The position numbers were made by a program, and so were the translations under genes. DNA of 64,000 bases from Selaginella moellendorffii (lineage: Eukaryota; Streptophyta; Lycopodiopsida; Selaginellales; Selaginellaceae): positions 496,001 through 560,000 of the forward strand of contig NW_003314330.1 of assembly GCF_000143415.4 (NCBI RefSeq). Reading direction: 5' to 3'. The notes under the pieces are model-generated. The model saw only the letters and a list, made by a program, of their open reading frames with translations, did no database searches and had not been told where the DNA came from. The stretch's first letter is position 1. The number at the start of each line of letters is the position of its first letter. Of this stretch, positions 37,060 to 48,476 are shown piece after piece.

Positions 37060-38899
37060 TCAATTTTCTCCGAGTATGGCCAAGTATAATTTTTCCAAAG
37101 CTCGTCGCTTCACTGGTGTTGCTGTAGGCAAGGCACTCTCGATGTAAAGTGGAAGATCTACACCCGCAACATCAGCCATTGCACACTCCATTGTTAGATC
37201 CAAATGAAGTAGATATTGCTCGTCTAAGTTGAGTCCCTCCCGATGCATCAAAAATGCCTGGTTTCGAACAGTGCCAAGAGCGTATAAGGTAGCCAAGCAC
37301 AACAAAATAGATTTAAAGAAATTGTTGTATTCTTGCTCTAAAGATTACCTCTGACAAAGTTGCACCTTCGACATTAGAGAGAAATGGTCCGAGAAGGTCT
37401 TCAATATCTTTTCCACCAACAGCCGGCATAATCCTACAAAAGCACATTTTATTAGGAATTCTGTAACATTACCAAAATTGTTACCCAAGCTTGTGTTCCA
37501 TCGGTTGAAATAAGTTTGCAGGAACATGAGATAGTCTGAAGTAATCACCACATCGATACGGACGGACCTCATGGAGGTTCCAGGTTGCAACCCAGTGTGA
37601 AATATCCTTCTTGAGGTACGGAGCAAAGACACAACGTAGACTCTGGTTGTGCCATGGATTAGATACATCGAGAATTCCTATATCTTCTATGGACTCAAAA
37701 AGGTGCTTATAAAACCACACCACGCGCTCAAAGAGCTCTCTCCACAAATGCTCTATGTGCTGTAAAACAAATTTGATTTAGTCCTATGAGTCCTTATTTG
37801 GAAAAACTCTAACGCTGTGAGTACCTAGTTACGTGTTGATGTCCCACGTATGAAGCTCCTAGCTGCAGGACCCCAACAGCGGATCATGTCCCTCTCAACC
37901 TCATTGTGCTCTGGAGCATTGTCGCTCCGGATGCGCTTGGGCCTTCCAAATCAACGAACAGCCTGCGCATATGTGTTAAATATTGTATGGGATTCTTTGG
38001 AGGTAGCTAGCTCGCAAGCTACAATATAATGAGTTGCCCCGCAAATAATGGCATCTACATAGAAACCATAGCTTACAAGCTTGCAATATGCTACAATAAA
38101 CATGTTACCACATGTGTTGAAAAAAAAGTAGAAATGAAAGAATACTCACAATCCATATGGCAAAGTGCATAAGCCTCTTCATTCCTATAAATCCGTCGTC
38201 GAATCCTTGTCATGTGCCTCTGTTCCAGCCTACTTGGATCGTGAGTGGCTAAGGCCTCACGAATTTGGCGTCGGCTAAATCGGTATCCTCTAGTTCGACA
38301 GCTAGATCGGGAATTGATAATCCCCCAGTTTGTGCCACCTTGATTCATGGCATTGTTAGTTCGAACGTGATGAAGTACCTCTTCGGGTGGTACTCTATAA
38401 TATACACCTCTCCAATTTGGATCGACAAGCCGCATGTATTTGTATAGTGTTGGCTTGGAAATTCTAAGATAGCATGCGAGGTAAGCAGTAGTCTTAGTCT
38501 CGAGGATCTTCAGGTGCATCCAAGTGCCAAATGCAGCTAGACTACTGAATCCCCTCGATTGCAAAAAATTATAGAAGGCCTAGAAACGTGCAAATCATGA
38601 ATCTAGAAGGCTGGAAACTAAACAAACCTCTGGGAGAGCATCGTTGTCACTATCCATACTGGAACCATAGCTAAAATTGAATGGAAGGCCATCCACCTCA
38701 TCTTCCTCCACATCTTCTAGTAAACCTGGAAGAAAAAGTTTCAGTGACACAAATTTGAAGTAAACTAGGGAGGGAACTATACTCATGGTAGGAACTTGAA
38801 AGTCTATAGAGAACAATTGAGTAGTAAATCAAAGCCACTTCCAACACTGCCCACAAAAACATTTCAAACCACTCACTAACAAACCAAGTTACCTTCCAT
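37060..38899 (-). pseudogene. integrase-like DDE transposase, two in-frame stops
   Basis: Seven exons join in frame: 38899-38893, 38725-38628, 38579-38150, 38090-37825, 37759-37485, 37433-37349, 37257-37060, about 452 codons. An acidic start is followed by a helix-turn-helix-like region (TAYLACYLRISKPTLYKYM), GYRFSRRQIREAL..HDP and RIRRRIYRNEEAY. The catalytic triad is readable: D in LCHMD (38153), D in RIRSDNAPEHNE (37923), E in HIEHLWRELF (37753). The IE-x-LWR motif and the layout resemble integrase-core proteins known in animals and fungi rather than the usual plant transposases. A TGA at 37953-37951 and a TAG at 37827-37825 interrupt it. The match is from memory of motif patterns. Confidence 0.65.
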
Positions 38900-39086
38900 A
38901 TCTGCTACCAAGAAACATGCCGAATAACAGAGCACTAAAGCAAGGCGCTAAGGCAAAGAAGCGTCTCCTAAACCCTATGACCTAATGAATCCCCATGTCA
39001 TGGGGTCAAACTTGATGATATGTGGCATCTATGTGTAACACGTTGTTCATATTATGGGGACATCATTGACCCATCGGCCAGAATCC

Positions 39087-39130
39087 ATGGGGCATCCATG
39101 GGGCATCCATGGGGCATCCATGAGGCATCC
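39087..39130. repeat. 11-bp tandem repeat near right transposon end
   Basis: Four units of ccatggggcat, the last with one change (ccatgaggcat). A related ggatggggcatcatgccc lies in the left end at about 30893, suggesting subterminal repeats used by the transposase. Confidence 0.7.
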
Positions 39131-39183
39131 AAATGACATTTAATGCCGAACCAATAGAAAACTGCCACATGGACACTGTATTG

Positions 39184-39235
39184 TGAGTGAAATCTACCGC
39201 AGTAACACTCACCCTTTTACGAATTGCACGCCATA
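39184..39235 (-). repeat. right terminal inverted repeat of candidate DNA transposon
   Basis: Inverted match to 30744-30795. It is followed by CATTC at 39236-39240. Inside it lies a tandem repeat of an 11-bp unit (ccatggggcat) at about 39087-39130. Confidence 0.6.
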
Positions 39236-39240
39236 CATTC

Positions 39241-40980
39241 TCTAGCTGGTCCAAAAAACATGTATTAGCATTGGTGAAAGGCATGTGTATTCAAGATTGA
39301 AGACTAAAGGGGACAAGAATTTGAAAGGTTTTCCATTGGCCAGCAGCTGCAAAAAGTGGCTTACTACCTTTGTGAAATGGAGTGGTTATAGTGGCTGTGA
39401 GGGTGTGATCAAGAAGACAACCAACATGAAGGACCAATGATAGCCCTTGAGTGTGTGAGGTAGGTTAGATCCCATGCTCCTCAGTTGGCAGAAGTGGACC
39501 TTGTATTGGCATCCATTACATTGTGGATACACATCTTTTCAAAAAGAAAAGAAACATTTAATGCAAATCTCACAAATTTCTACCTTGTATATGCATTTGG
39601 TTTGTTGGAGCATGATTCGCTGCTTGGACTTTGCTGAGCCTATGAGCGATCACAAGATTAGTTCTTCCCTGTGTAGTCGATCAAGGGAAGAACAAAGTTG
39701 ATTGAGAAAAGATAAAAGCATAGCTTTTATCCTTCATTAATCGGTTCACACCACCTGGTGAAACTGTGCCTAATATGTTCAATTGGGTTTGGCCAGTGTT
39801 ATATTTTGGCCAATCCTGAGGCATAACCACCTTAAATATTCGTCATCCAAGCCGTTTGATAAAAAGGAAGAAACTAAATTGAATCCTCAGCTCAAATGAA
39901 TCACGTCCTCACAGTAGTTCCTTCACACATGCTCTATCATTTGCAGAGAATACCACAAAAACATGCTTACTCGCAATTGAAAGGACTGCTAGAATTCCTT
40001 GTCAAGGTGTCGTTTTGCAGCTTTCCACTCTGTTTAGCTTATCAAAGAGGTATATAAGAATTCGTTGAAAATATAGCAATAGCAAAAGAGAAAGAAGTAC
40101 TTATGCTGATCGCGGCCTTACCTGTGATCCATCAACCATGTTCAAGTGGCATGTGTAGTGAAGAGTTGCTGACATTGGGATTCGTCATCGCTAAGGACTC
40201 TCCTGCTTCCCGGTTGTGAAAGTGAAAGGCCAGAGGATTTTGGGCTGGGATCGCGACGCGTTTGACATCTGCTACGCTGCCTCGAGGTAGCTCCATACCT
40301 GACCCATCGCTACTGTTATATCCGCCACTATACATTCTGGAGTGGCTGTCTAAGTGGACAGTGGATACTAGAATGTTGCATTGCAGCTTGTGGTAAATGG
40401 ATAGGGCTTGCAGAGATGCATCACAAAACCAGGATGGATGCGGAGATTTCATAAGTCTTTTACATAGTTTAGTATTAAACCCAAATACGCTCAAAGATTT
40501 TATCCTTGAAGACTGTCTGCTGTGACCATAGCATCTGCATGAGCATCTCCGATACCTTGCTCATACTCACGATGGCCCAAATGTTTGATTACTTGAGAGA
40601 ATAAGGTTTTAGCTATGGTCTTGATTGCATCGAGCTATTCAGAGAGCTTGCCTACCGGTAACAAGCCTTTGTGCTAAGGTCACACCATTTAGAACGTTCT
40701 TGGACATTGCTTCTTTATTGACTTTCTCCAAATGCCAAAGCATTGTCACATCCAGTTCCCTTTGGATGTTTGAAGAAACACCAGATCATTGGCTTATCCA
40801 TCTGGTTGTTGAGTTGGCTGATGATAGCATCATGATCATTTCAAAATCATCGAGGGTTTGTAAACAAAGGATTTTAAAATGTCTTACTGGAAGCTGCTCC
40901 ACATTGTCTACTCGCCAACCATGGCATGGGGATTTTACTGGCAGGATTGCATTGCTTCGATTGCATTGTTGGGAGGTCAA
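39241..40980. other. intergenic, no gene supported
   Basis: Several short frames exist on both strands (for example 40494-40132 on the minus strand, 120 residues), but none shows family resemblance, splice continuity or codon pattern that I can defend. Confidence 0.5.
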
Positions 40981-40994
40981 GGTCTTGGTGTCAG

Positions 40995-41350
40995 TTCCAT
41001 CTTGGACTCTATCTCAAACTCCATCTCGGGTCCATTTCGGACTCCATCTCAGGTCCATCTTGAACACTATCTCGGGTCCATCTCGGGTCCATCTCGGACT
41101 CCATCTCGAGTCCATCTCAGACTCCATCTCAAACTCCATCTTAGACTCCATTTTGGACTCCATATCGAGTTCATCTCGAACTCCATCTTGGGTCCATCTT
41201 GGACTCCATCTCGGGTCCATCTCAGACTCCATCTTGGGTCCATTTCGGACTCTATCTCGGGTCCATCTCGGACTCCATCTCAGGTCCATCTCAAACTCTA
41301 TCTCGGACTCCATCTCGAACTCCATCTCAGGTCCATCTCAAACTCCTCCA
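40995..41350. repeat. minisatellite of 11-12 bp units (copy 1)
   Basis: About 30 imperfect units alternate between gactccatctcg (12 bp) and ggtccatctcg (11 bp). The repeat flanks sequence shared with the minisatellite at 45420-45660, so it belongs to a dispersed element rather than being local slippage. Confidence 0.9.
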
Positions 41351-43524
41351 CATATTATATGTTGGTCCTCGTGTTTCCCTTTTCTAAAGACTCACTTACT
41401 GCTTGCTTCGTGCTTGTTCCTCGAGCACTTTGTTGGGAGTTCCACTCTTACTCTCAACTATCCAAGTTGGAGTTTTTAGTCTAAACATGTTACTCTTGTT
41501 TGGCTTCCACTTCGGCCACTACCATGGGGCACCTTTTTAGCTCCACTTTTGGGGCTCTGGGATTTGTGTCTCATAGTGTTGACACTTCAAGATTAGCTCC
41601 GAAGCAATGTGCAGTAGCTCAAATGCTGTTTAGGGCCCCACAAAAGCAAATGCCATTGCCGCCACCTATTGGGTTGAGTGCACTCTCGATTAGGCAAAGT
41701 GATTTTGTCCTCACACCACCGCCACAAGCTGTCATCTCCACCCTCGAAACACTGTTGATGCAAGATCTCACTTGGGCATCTCTATTGGCACCGCACTACA
41801 TTTCCCGGTTGCCTAATATTGAGTGTTTTGCCTACAAATCTCCACAAAGGGAAAAAATGCCTAGGCAAAACAAGCATGTGGAAGAAATCTTATCCGGTGA
41901 CAAGGAGCTTGATTATGGCTAAGTAAAGTTGTCTAGGGAACTTGTGTTTTCTCCCTATAACAAGTTTTGGTTTAATGCTTTTAGGTTACTTGCCTATGTG
42001 TAACTACTTGAAGGAGAAATATCAATTGAGCAAGAGATCTAACTCATATAGAAGTAATACCTAATGGAGCATGTGTTTCTCTTTTGCGGATAAGTTTATC
42101 CCTTTGGACTCACCCAATTTGCTCAGATTTTTTGCCTAAACAATGAGGGCAAAATAATCATGATGAGTAAGAAGGATCACATGCCTGATTAATACATTCT
42201 TCCTAACTACATATCTGGATAAAGAGGCAACTTCACCTACTTGAAGCCTGACTATCATGCTAAGCTTAAGGTGTTTTGTGCCATCATCAACGAGAGGACG
42301 GTTGTGCAAAATGCCAACATTAATATAACTTGCCTATTGGAAGTTATCAAGACTAGATAGCAAATAAACATAACTCATTTTGCCTACAATGGATTTATGG
42401 CCGAAATGAAGAATGTTCCCTTACAGGAAGGCAAGTAAAGATGGGAGTCTTCATTTTTTTTACGGCACATCTACAAGCATTACACTACTCAGGAGAATCC
42501 CATGCCTCACCTTGTCATTGAGCCACCACCTTTAGTATCTCCTCTGAGGGAGATAGTGAGGGATGTGGATGCAGAGAAAAATCCCAATGATATAGATTCA
42601 AGTGAGGAAAATTCTCCCCTCAAAAAGAAACTCCGCCTAGATCCAAAAATTTAAGTTGTGAGACTTCCTGAATCAGAAACAGAGTCATGACTCATTTACG
42701 TCTACAGAAACAACTCCAATGTCGATACAAATCTCTCTGAGCATCAGAGAAGGGATGAATACACAAACGGACTGAAAGAAATTCCACAACTTAGGCCACA
42801 ATGTCTAACACATAATGCGCTTATAGATGTTATAAAACAATTAGCTGTAGATACATCCAATAAGGTGAGTTTAGGCCAAGAAGATCATAGTTAAGAAACT
42901 CAACGGGACAAAGAGGACAAAGCAGGGTCTAGGTGAATCGGAACTCCAATCCACTTATACATCTGATAGTGATGCACCTTCAGTGGATCAATCTAACAAG
43001 ATAAGACAGCTATGCAGCAGTAGATGCCACAAAAACACAAGGTCAAGGCTAGTTACACCTTCACTCACAAGAATATGAGTTAGCCAAGCAAGCCAATAAT
43101 CTGAAGCTTTATGGAGGAGCTCACTCAACACATCAAGGGAGGAGGCAAGCAGCCAATTGACGAACTGATGCAATCAGTAGAAGATGAAGAAACAACAAAA
43201 TACTGTATGCAAGTCTTGAGTTACCTCAAGATAATCACCAAAAAAGTGTCATGGAGTCATGGGCAAGCAAAATCATCAGCGTTACATAATCCAAGAATTC
43301 AAGAGTGCAATCCCTAGTTCCACATCCATAGATGCAAAGTGTATCAGCCACCAAGACTAGCACATCGCAATGCTCGACCAAGAAAATCAAATCATGCATC
43401 AAGAACTTGACGATCTATGGCAAAGCATTGAGCATGTCACTATGAAAACCAAGCTTAACAATCTAGAGTAGGATTTGGAAAATCCAATTGCCTAAGAACA
43501 AACAGTAGCTCTGTCATGGGGGAG
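41350..43524 (+). pseudogene. decayed long open frame of an unclassified LTR element
   Basis: From 41500 to about 43317 one frame can be followed for 1.8 kb. It is interrupted by more than ten stops, most of them TAA or TGA, but apparently without frameshift. Readable parts include a proline-rich stretch (MPLPPPIGLSALSIRQSD), HYHAKLKVFCAIINERTVVQ-like sequence, EENPMPHLVIEPPPLVSPLREIV and a helical end (MEELTQHIKGGGKQPIDELMQSVEDEE). I see no protease, reverse transcriptase or integrase. The frame ends before a polypurine tract and LTR-like sequence, so a gag-like or non-autonomous element protein is likely. Confidence 0.4.
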
Positions 43525-43934
43525 TGATGAAGAGGTAAATGTTTTATTTTGTGGATTATCCCAAGCAGAGCAAAATAAGAAAGATTAGGTGAAATGCAGT
43601 TATACTTAAGGTTAGGCATCCAAAGAAGACAAACCTAACTTAAGTAATACTCATTATAGACAAACGTGAAGCAATTAAAAATAGTTATAAAATCATGTAG
43701 TATATAAGTAACACTTCAACGTGCTAGAAAACAACCCCCACTCACTGTTGTATGCATTTGTATTGAATTAATTATTTTTTCTCCCACCTATTATTATTTG
43801 TGTAAAGTAGAGTTGAGAGAGTGACATATATCTATCCTTACTCACACCTTTAGGGTGAGTTCTCTTTTATTCTCTTTTTATTCTTTTTTATTCTTTCTTT
43901 TATTTTTCTATGTTCTTGTTTTTGTTTGTTGGTC
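43525..43934 (+). repeat. probable 3' LTR of the unclassified element
   Basis: A polypurine tract catgggggag (43515-43524) is followed by TGATGAAGAGG. The next 400 bases contain a TATA-like tagtatataagtaac (43701) and a T-rich end with TTTATTC repeats. The right end (…TTGGTCA, about 43934) is a guess; the partner LTR is not in the window. Confidence 0.4.
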
Positions 43935-45410
43935 ACTATTTTGTAGACCAGGGTAAAAATGCGAGTATAAACAAAAAAAGCCTTACTAAAAGCTCAATAT
44001 TGTGGGGGTTCTTGTCAAACTAGTGCAAGACAAAGCAAAAGATAACTAAAAGTTATGTCAAATATGCTCAACAAAAAACATATAGGAGTTCTTACTTTAT
44101 ATTCATTTGGCTAAGTATAGATATTAAGCACAATTTACTAACACTTGAACAAAAGGGACTGAAAAGGGAACTATATTGATCTCGTATCGTTGTAGCAGTA
44201 AAGAAAGAATATCTAAAAAGACTTGTCGACAAATAACTTTCAATAGCCACAATCACATTCATGACAATGTTAGAGTTGCAAGTTCCTTATAGATTTGAGT
44301 TGGGATTATATCAATCTTGATGATTATTATTGCACTTGTTATGAAATGAGTTTCATCTTGATATGAATAGATGTATTTATAGAGGATCAGTTTGGTGATT
44401 ACTTGTTGAGTATAGTTTTGTCATATTTAGCTTTTAGATTAATGTAAATATGCTATTTATTAACAATTGCATTATAAGTTTGGCTTATAGATATATCAAA
44501 GAGAATGTTATGAGTTATACTAGGAATTCTTGTTTAGCATTGAAGTCAATTGATGCAAGACTCATGATAATTAATCATCACCAATGATTAGTAGATGTAA
44601 AAACTAACTTGAATATCAAAGCTAATAAGCTAAAATGCCTTCCTTGACAACTCTTAATAAATAAAATAATGAGCATTAGAACTGAAAGAATAAAAAACAT
44701 ATTAGTAAGATGTTATTGAAGTTTATTTTAGTAACTTTAGTTCTTTAGTATTATTTTATTCAGATTGGCTAATGTAATATCTAGCAGATAATAAATGTTT
44801 GTTGACTCTTATAACATTCATTCTGATATATTGATTATTGCTAAGGTTAATTTTGATAGATTAAGGTGATACATTAACATCTTGTTTGTTAGACAATAAT
44901 ACTTTATGTACTTTGAACTATCTTTTTAATACGTTATTTGGCATATTATCTCCAATATTTGGTAGTTAAGATTTATTATTGAGTTTTTTTTATGGTAGCT
45001 ATTGAATTATGTTGGATAGTTCATCCTATGTCTTTAAAATTTAATTATCTTAGTGGTTCCTATACTATATTATACTAGTTTATTAGATAATAACTTAGTT
45101 GGATAACTTTTGTATTTTAATCTAAGATTTATTCACTAATAATTCAATGTATCTAAGATATCTTTATCTATGACTTTGATATTATTCATCATCTAAACCT
45201 GGCAAATTGGCTTTAACACTTTGTATGCATAGTGAAATTTTTAGTCATAAGATGCTATTATCAATTAGTTACATTACTGTAAACAACTAAATTTTCCATT
45301 CTACTTTAATCATTTAACCACACCACTGACCACTTGGAGAAGTCTCACTCACAACCTCTATAAATCTTATTCCAAACTTAGGGCTTGCTAGCTCTAAGAA
45401 TGGCATCTAT
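43935..45410. other. AT-rich intergenic, nothing recognised
   Basis: Strongly AT-rich sequence with no coding frame beyond chance length and no RNA gene. Confidence 0.6.
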
Positions 45411-45419
45411 TGAATTCCC

Positions 45420-45660
45420 TTTCAAACTCCATTTTAGATCCATTTTGGACTCTTTCTCAAGTCCATCTCAGACTCCATCTTAGATTCTATCTAGGACTCC
45501 ATTTCATACTCTATCTCAGGTCCATCTCAGACTCCATCTTAAACTCTATCTCAAGTCTATCTTAGGCTCATTTTGGACTTTATCTCGGACTCCATCTCAA
45601 ACTTCATCTCAGACTCTATTTCGAGTCCATTTCAGACTTCATCTCAGGTCCATCTTGACA
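45420..45660. repeat. minisatellite of 11-12 bp units (copy 2)
   Basis: The same gactccatctca / ggtccatctca units as at 40995-41350, more diverged. The following 170 bases (to about 45830: cttttctaaagactcactta, tgtttggcttctacttcggcc, ccacttttggggctctggga) match 41380-41572, although copy 1 has an extra block of about 60 bases in the middle. Confidence 0.9.
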
Positions 45661-45839
45661 TTTCTACATGTCATGTGTTTGTCCTCTTGGGTTCCTTTTC
45701 TAAAGACTCACTTATTGCTCGCTTCAAGCTTGTTCAAACGTGTTATGCTTGTTTGGCTTCTACTTCGGCCACTACCACATGGCATCCTTTCGGCTCCACT
45801 TTTGGGGCTCTGGGATTTGTATCTCACAATCACCCACTT

Positions 45840-47548
45840 CTGTTTTAATATTTTTAATTCTATTAAAAGGGCATGATTGTGTAAATAATTCCAACTGCCT
45901 ATTTATAATAGTCTATCTAAACCTTTGCAATAAATTTAGTTTATTATTCATGAGGGGCCTTTGGTTTTTTTTTCTATATCACTTGTAGATAGGGTATATC
46001 ATCTTTTGTAGTCCCAAAACAGATTTAAGTTGATCTATTTCTTACAAAGTGTGAACATTATAAAACTTTTCTAGAGTTATTTTTATGGCAATGATCCAGA
46101 CTAGAGTATTCATTGATGAGGATATTAATCTTTTCAAAGGGGGAAAGTGTGTCGTGAATGTGACTTTGAGTATTGAAAGTTATTTATTTGCAAGTCCTTT
46201 CAAATATTCCTCTTTTATTGCCACGATGATAGGAGATCGGTACTACTGGTTCCCTTTATTAGTTCCTCTTGTTCAATTGCTAATAAACTAGATAAAAATA
46301 ACATATAAACTCCTATGTATTTATTGTTGAGCATACTTAGTCTTGCATTAGCTTAATATGAACTTTTTGTGTACTATGCACTAGTCCCTTAATATTATTA
46401 TATAATAACGTACTATATTTGCCAAACACCCTTGCTATCACTCTCTATATATTAGTCCCATTTAGTCCCATGGGCTATTTATGGAAAGTATCTAGATCTA
46501 CTAATTAGGTATATCTATAGAATGTAAAGATTATTATGAACACAAAGAAGAAAAAATGAATTTATATTAAACACTCTAAATACAAAGTGAAATTGCAAAT
46601 TTAGACATGGGAATATCATATTTTAGTAGTTTATTTAGTTTTGTAGTCTCTCTTCCTTTCAACAATAAAATCTTAAAAATTAGTTCAATTTCTAACTTAA
46701 ATGAGTGATTAAAAAGAGTAAAGAATTATATAAAGGAATTGATTAAGATGTGAGAAGAGTCAAGGAGAGTATGATATTAAAAGTTAAATTGCAAAAAAAC
46801 AATATCAAAGTAAGAGTCTCAACTTTCTCATTCACTTTCCCTAAATGATGCATAATTAAAAATAGAAAACAAGATACTGATTATAACCATTGAGTTTGAT
46901 GTGGATTGAGGATGCATGCCAAAGACCAATATCATAAGTTTATGTGATCATTATAAATAGTGGTTACAAAAGAGAATTTTCAAAAAAACAACTAAGTTTC
47001 AAAAGAGTTTACATTTACAAGCAACTCTTTGATGAAGATGGTCTAATTTATTTTTGAAGATAGATACTTTTGAGAGTGGAAAGTAATTAAGTGAAGCTTA
47101 CTATTTGGTTCCTTCTATGACACGAGAGTACTCAATGCAAAATTTGAAACATTTACCTCCAAAACAATATAGCTTCATGTTATTTGAATGAAGTGAAATT
47201 AAATGTAAATTTCAAAAGATCAAAAACAGTCTGAGTAACAAAATACCACACAAAAAGGGCATCTTCCATAGTGAGTCATGTAACACAAAGAGTGATTTAA
47301 AGAAGCCATGTATGAAATAATAGAAACCTTAGTAATATTTGTAATGATGTTATATAAGAAAACAATATAGTCCTAAAACTATCAAATATAAATTAAAACA
47401 ACATTTTTCAAACTATACAAAAGGTTGTATTATCAAATTATTGAGTTTCAAAGAAGATAAAATGCCATGAACCAGAGCTGGAGATTTATGACCGAACCTG
47501 TGTAGCGTGCGCTGCCGTCGTGGGGGGGGGTTTTTGCAGACTCCTTTT
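45840..47548. other. AT-rich intergenic, nothing recognised
   Basis: No coding frame or RNA gene that I can support. The stretch ends at a run of nine or ten G and then a sequence gap. Confidence 0.6.
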
Positions 47549-47705
47549 NNNNNNNNNNNNNNNNNNNNNNNNNNNNNNNNNNNNNNNNNNNNNNNNNNNN
47601 NNNNNNNNNNNNNNNNNNNNNNNNNNNNNNNNNNNNNNNNNNNNNNNNNNNNNNNNNNNNNNNNNNNNNNNNNNNNNNNNNNNNNNNNNNNNNNNNNNNN
47701 NNNNN
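47549..47705. other. assembly gap (157 N)
   Basis: 157 unknown bases. The left side is a GC-rich patch ending in ggggggggg and ctcctttt, unlike the AT-rich right side, so sequence joined across the gap may not be contiguous. Confidence 1.
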
Positions 47706-48400
47706 AAGTTTCAAAGCATAAAACTATAAACAAAAAGCATAGTGCCAAACTCTTGAACATGCAACTAAGAAGCTAAAGAACAAGAGCATGGAGCAATTCC
47801 TAAGTGTACAACCAAAGAATGAAGGAATAGGAGTAGGAAGCAACATTAAAATAATTCTAGATTATCTAGTATTCTTTAACACAAAGTCCAACATGCAAAA
47901 TGAAGCCAAACAAAATTTAGCATTATAAGTCATACCTAAACAATATCTTAGATTTCTTAGCCACACCTAATCTATCCATTATCCTTACTATACATTTGGA
48001 CCCTTCAAAATACACTATTAACTTCTATCCATTTTTATATTGATGGGCCATTGAAATGTACTATTCAAACTTTTGAGCAATATTTTTGATGCTTTATTTT
48101 CCATCAATAGTATGATTAGGTTGAATTTATTTTCTTTTGCTGAGTTTGCTTATAATAACTTTATCACTCTTCATTCTTCATACACTAATGTTTTCGTCCT
48201 TGTTGGTTATATTTATTCAATTGAGTTTGTAGTATTGATAAGTATTTTTCCACTTGTCTAACATAACTTCATCTATAAGCTATTTATGCTACAATGGGGG
48301 ACACACTATGAAGTGGGTTGTATAATATTAATTTAATATTAAACTATTATACTTATATTAAATTTACTATAAATTTCGAATTTCTATTTTAATAAGATTT
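47706..48400. other. AT-rich upstream region of B-lectin gene, nothing recognised
   Basis: No coding frame supported. A T-rich tract ending in TTTTTAG directly before the ATG of the next gene could be an intron end, so a 5' exon may lie here. Confidence 0.4.
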
Positions 48401-48476
48401 AAAAAATTACAGAAGTTTAAGCTATTTATTATAAGTAATGTTTTACTTTTTAATAAGTACAATAATATTTTTAGAT

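Larger units (their letters stand above)
30744..39235 (-). mobile_element. candidate 8.5-kb TIR DNA transposon with integrase-like DDE transposase
   Basis: The left end reads TATGGCGTGCAATTTGTAAA going inward. The complement of the right end reads TATGGCGTGCAATTCGTAAA, and similarity continues through AAGGGTG and GATTTCACTCAC for about 50 bases. The bases just outside are CATTC on both sides (30739-30743 and 39236-39240), a likely 5-bp target duplication. Both ends have subterminal repeats around a cat/ggggcat motif. Two minus-strand gene blocks lie inside: a DDE transposase (38899-37060) and a long unknown gene (about 36880-32664). In-frame stops in both show this copy is inactive. The pairing of ends is inferred; an inner inverted repeat at 31030 gives a competing model. 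Confidence 0.55.

Noticed and set aside
40132-40494. Minus-strand 120-residue frame
   Set aside because: No recognisable domain, no conserved context and composition like the surrounding non-coding DNA.
40995-41350. CRISPR-like array
   Set aside because: Units are 11-12 bp without unique spacers; this is a minisatellite in a plant genome.
40625-41484. Long plus-strand frames of 284 and 201 residues
   Set aside because: They run through the 11/12-bp minisatellite, which stays open in more than one frame because of its repeat composition; not real genes.
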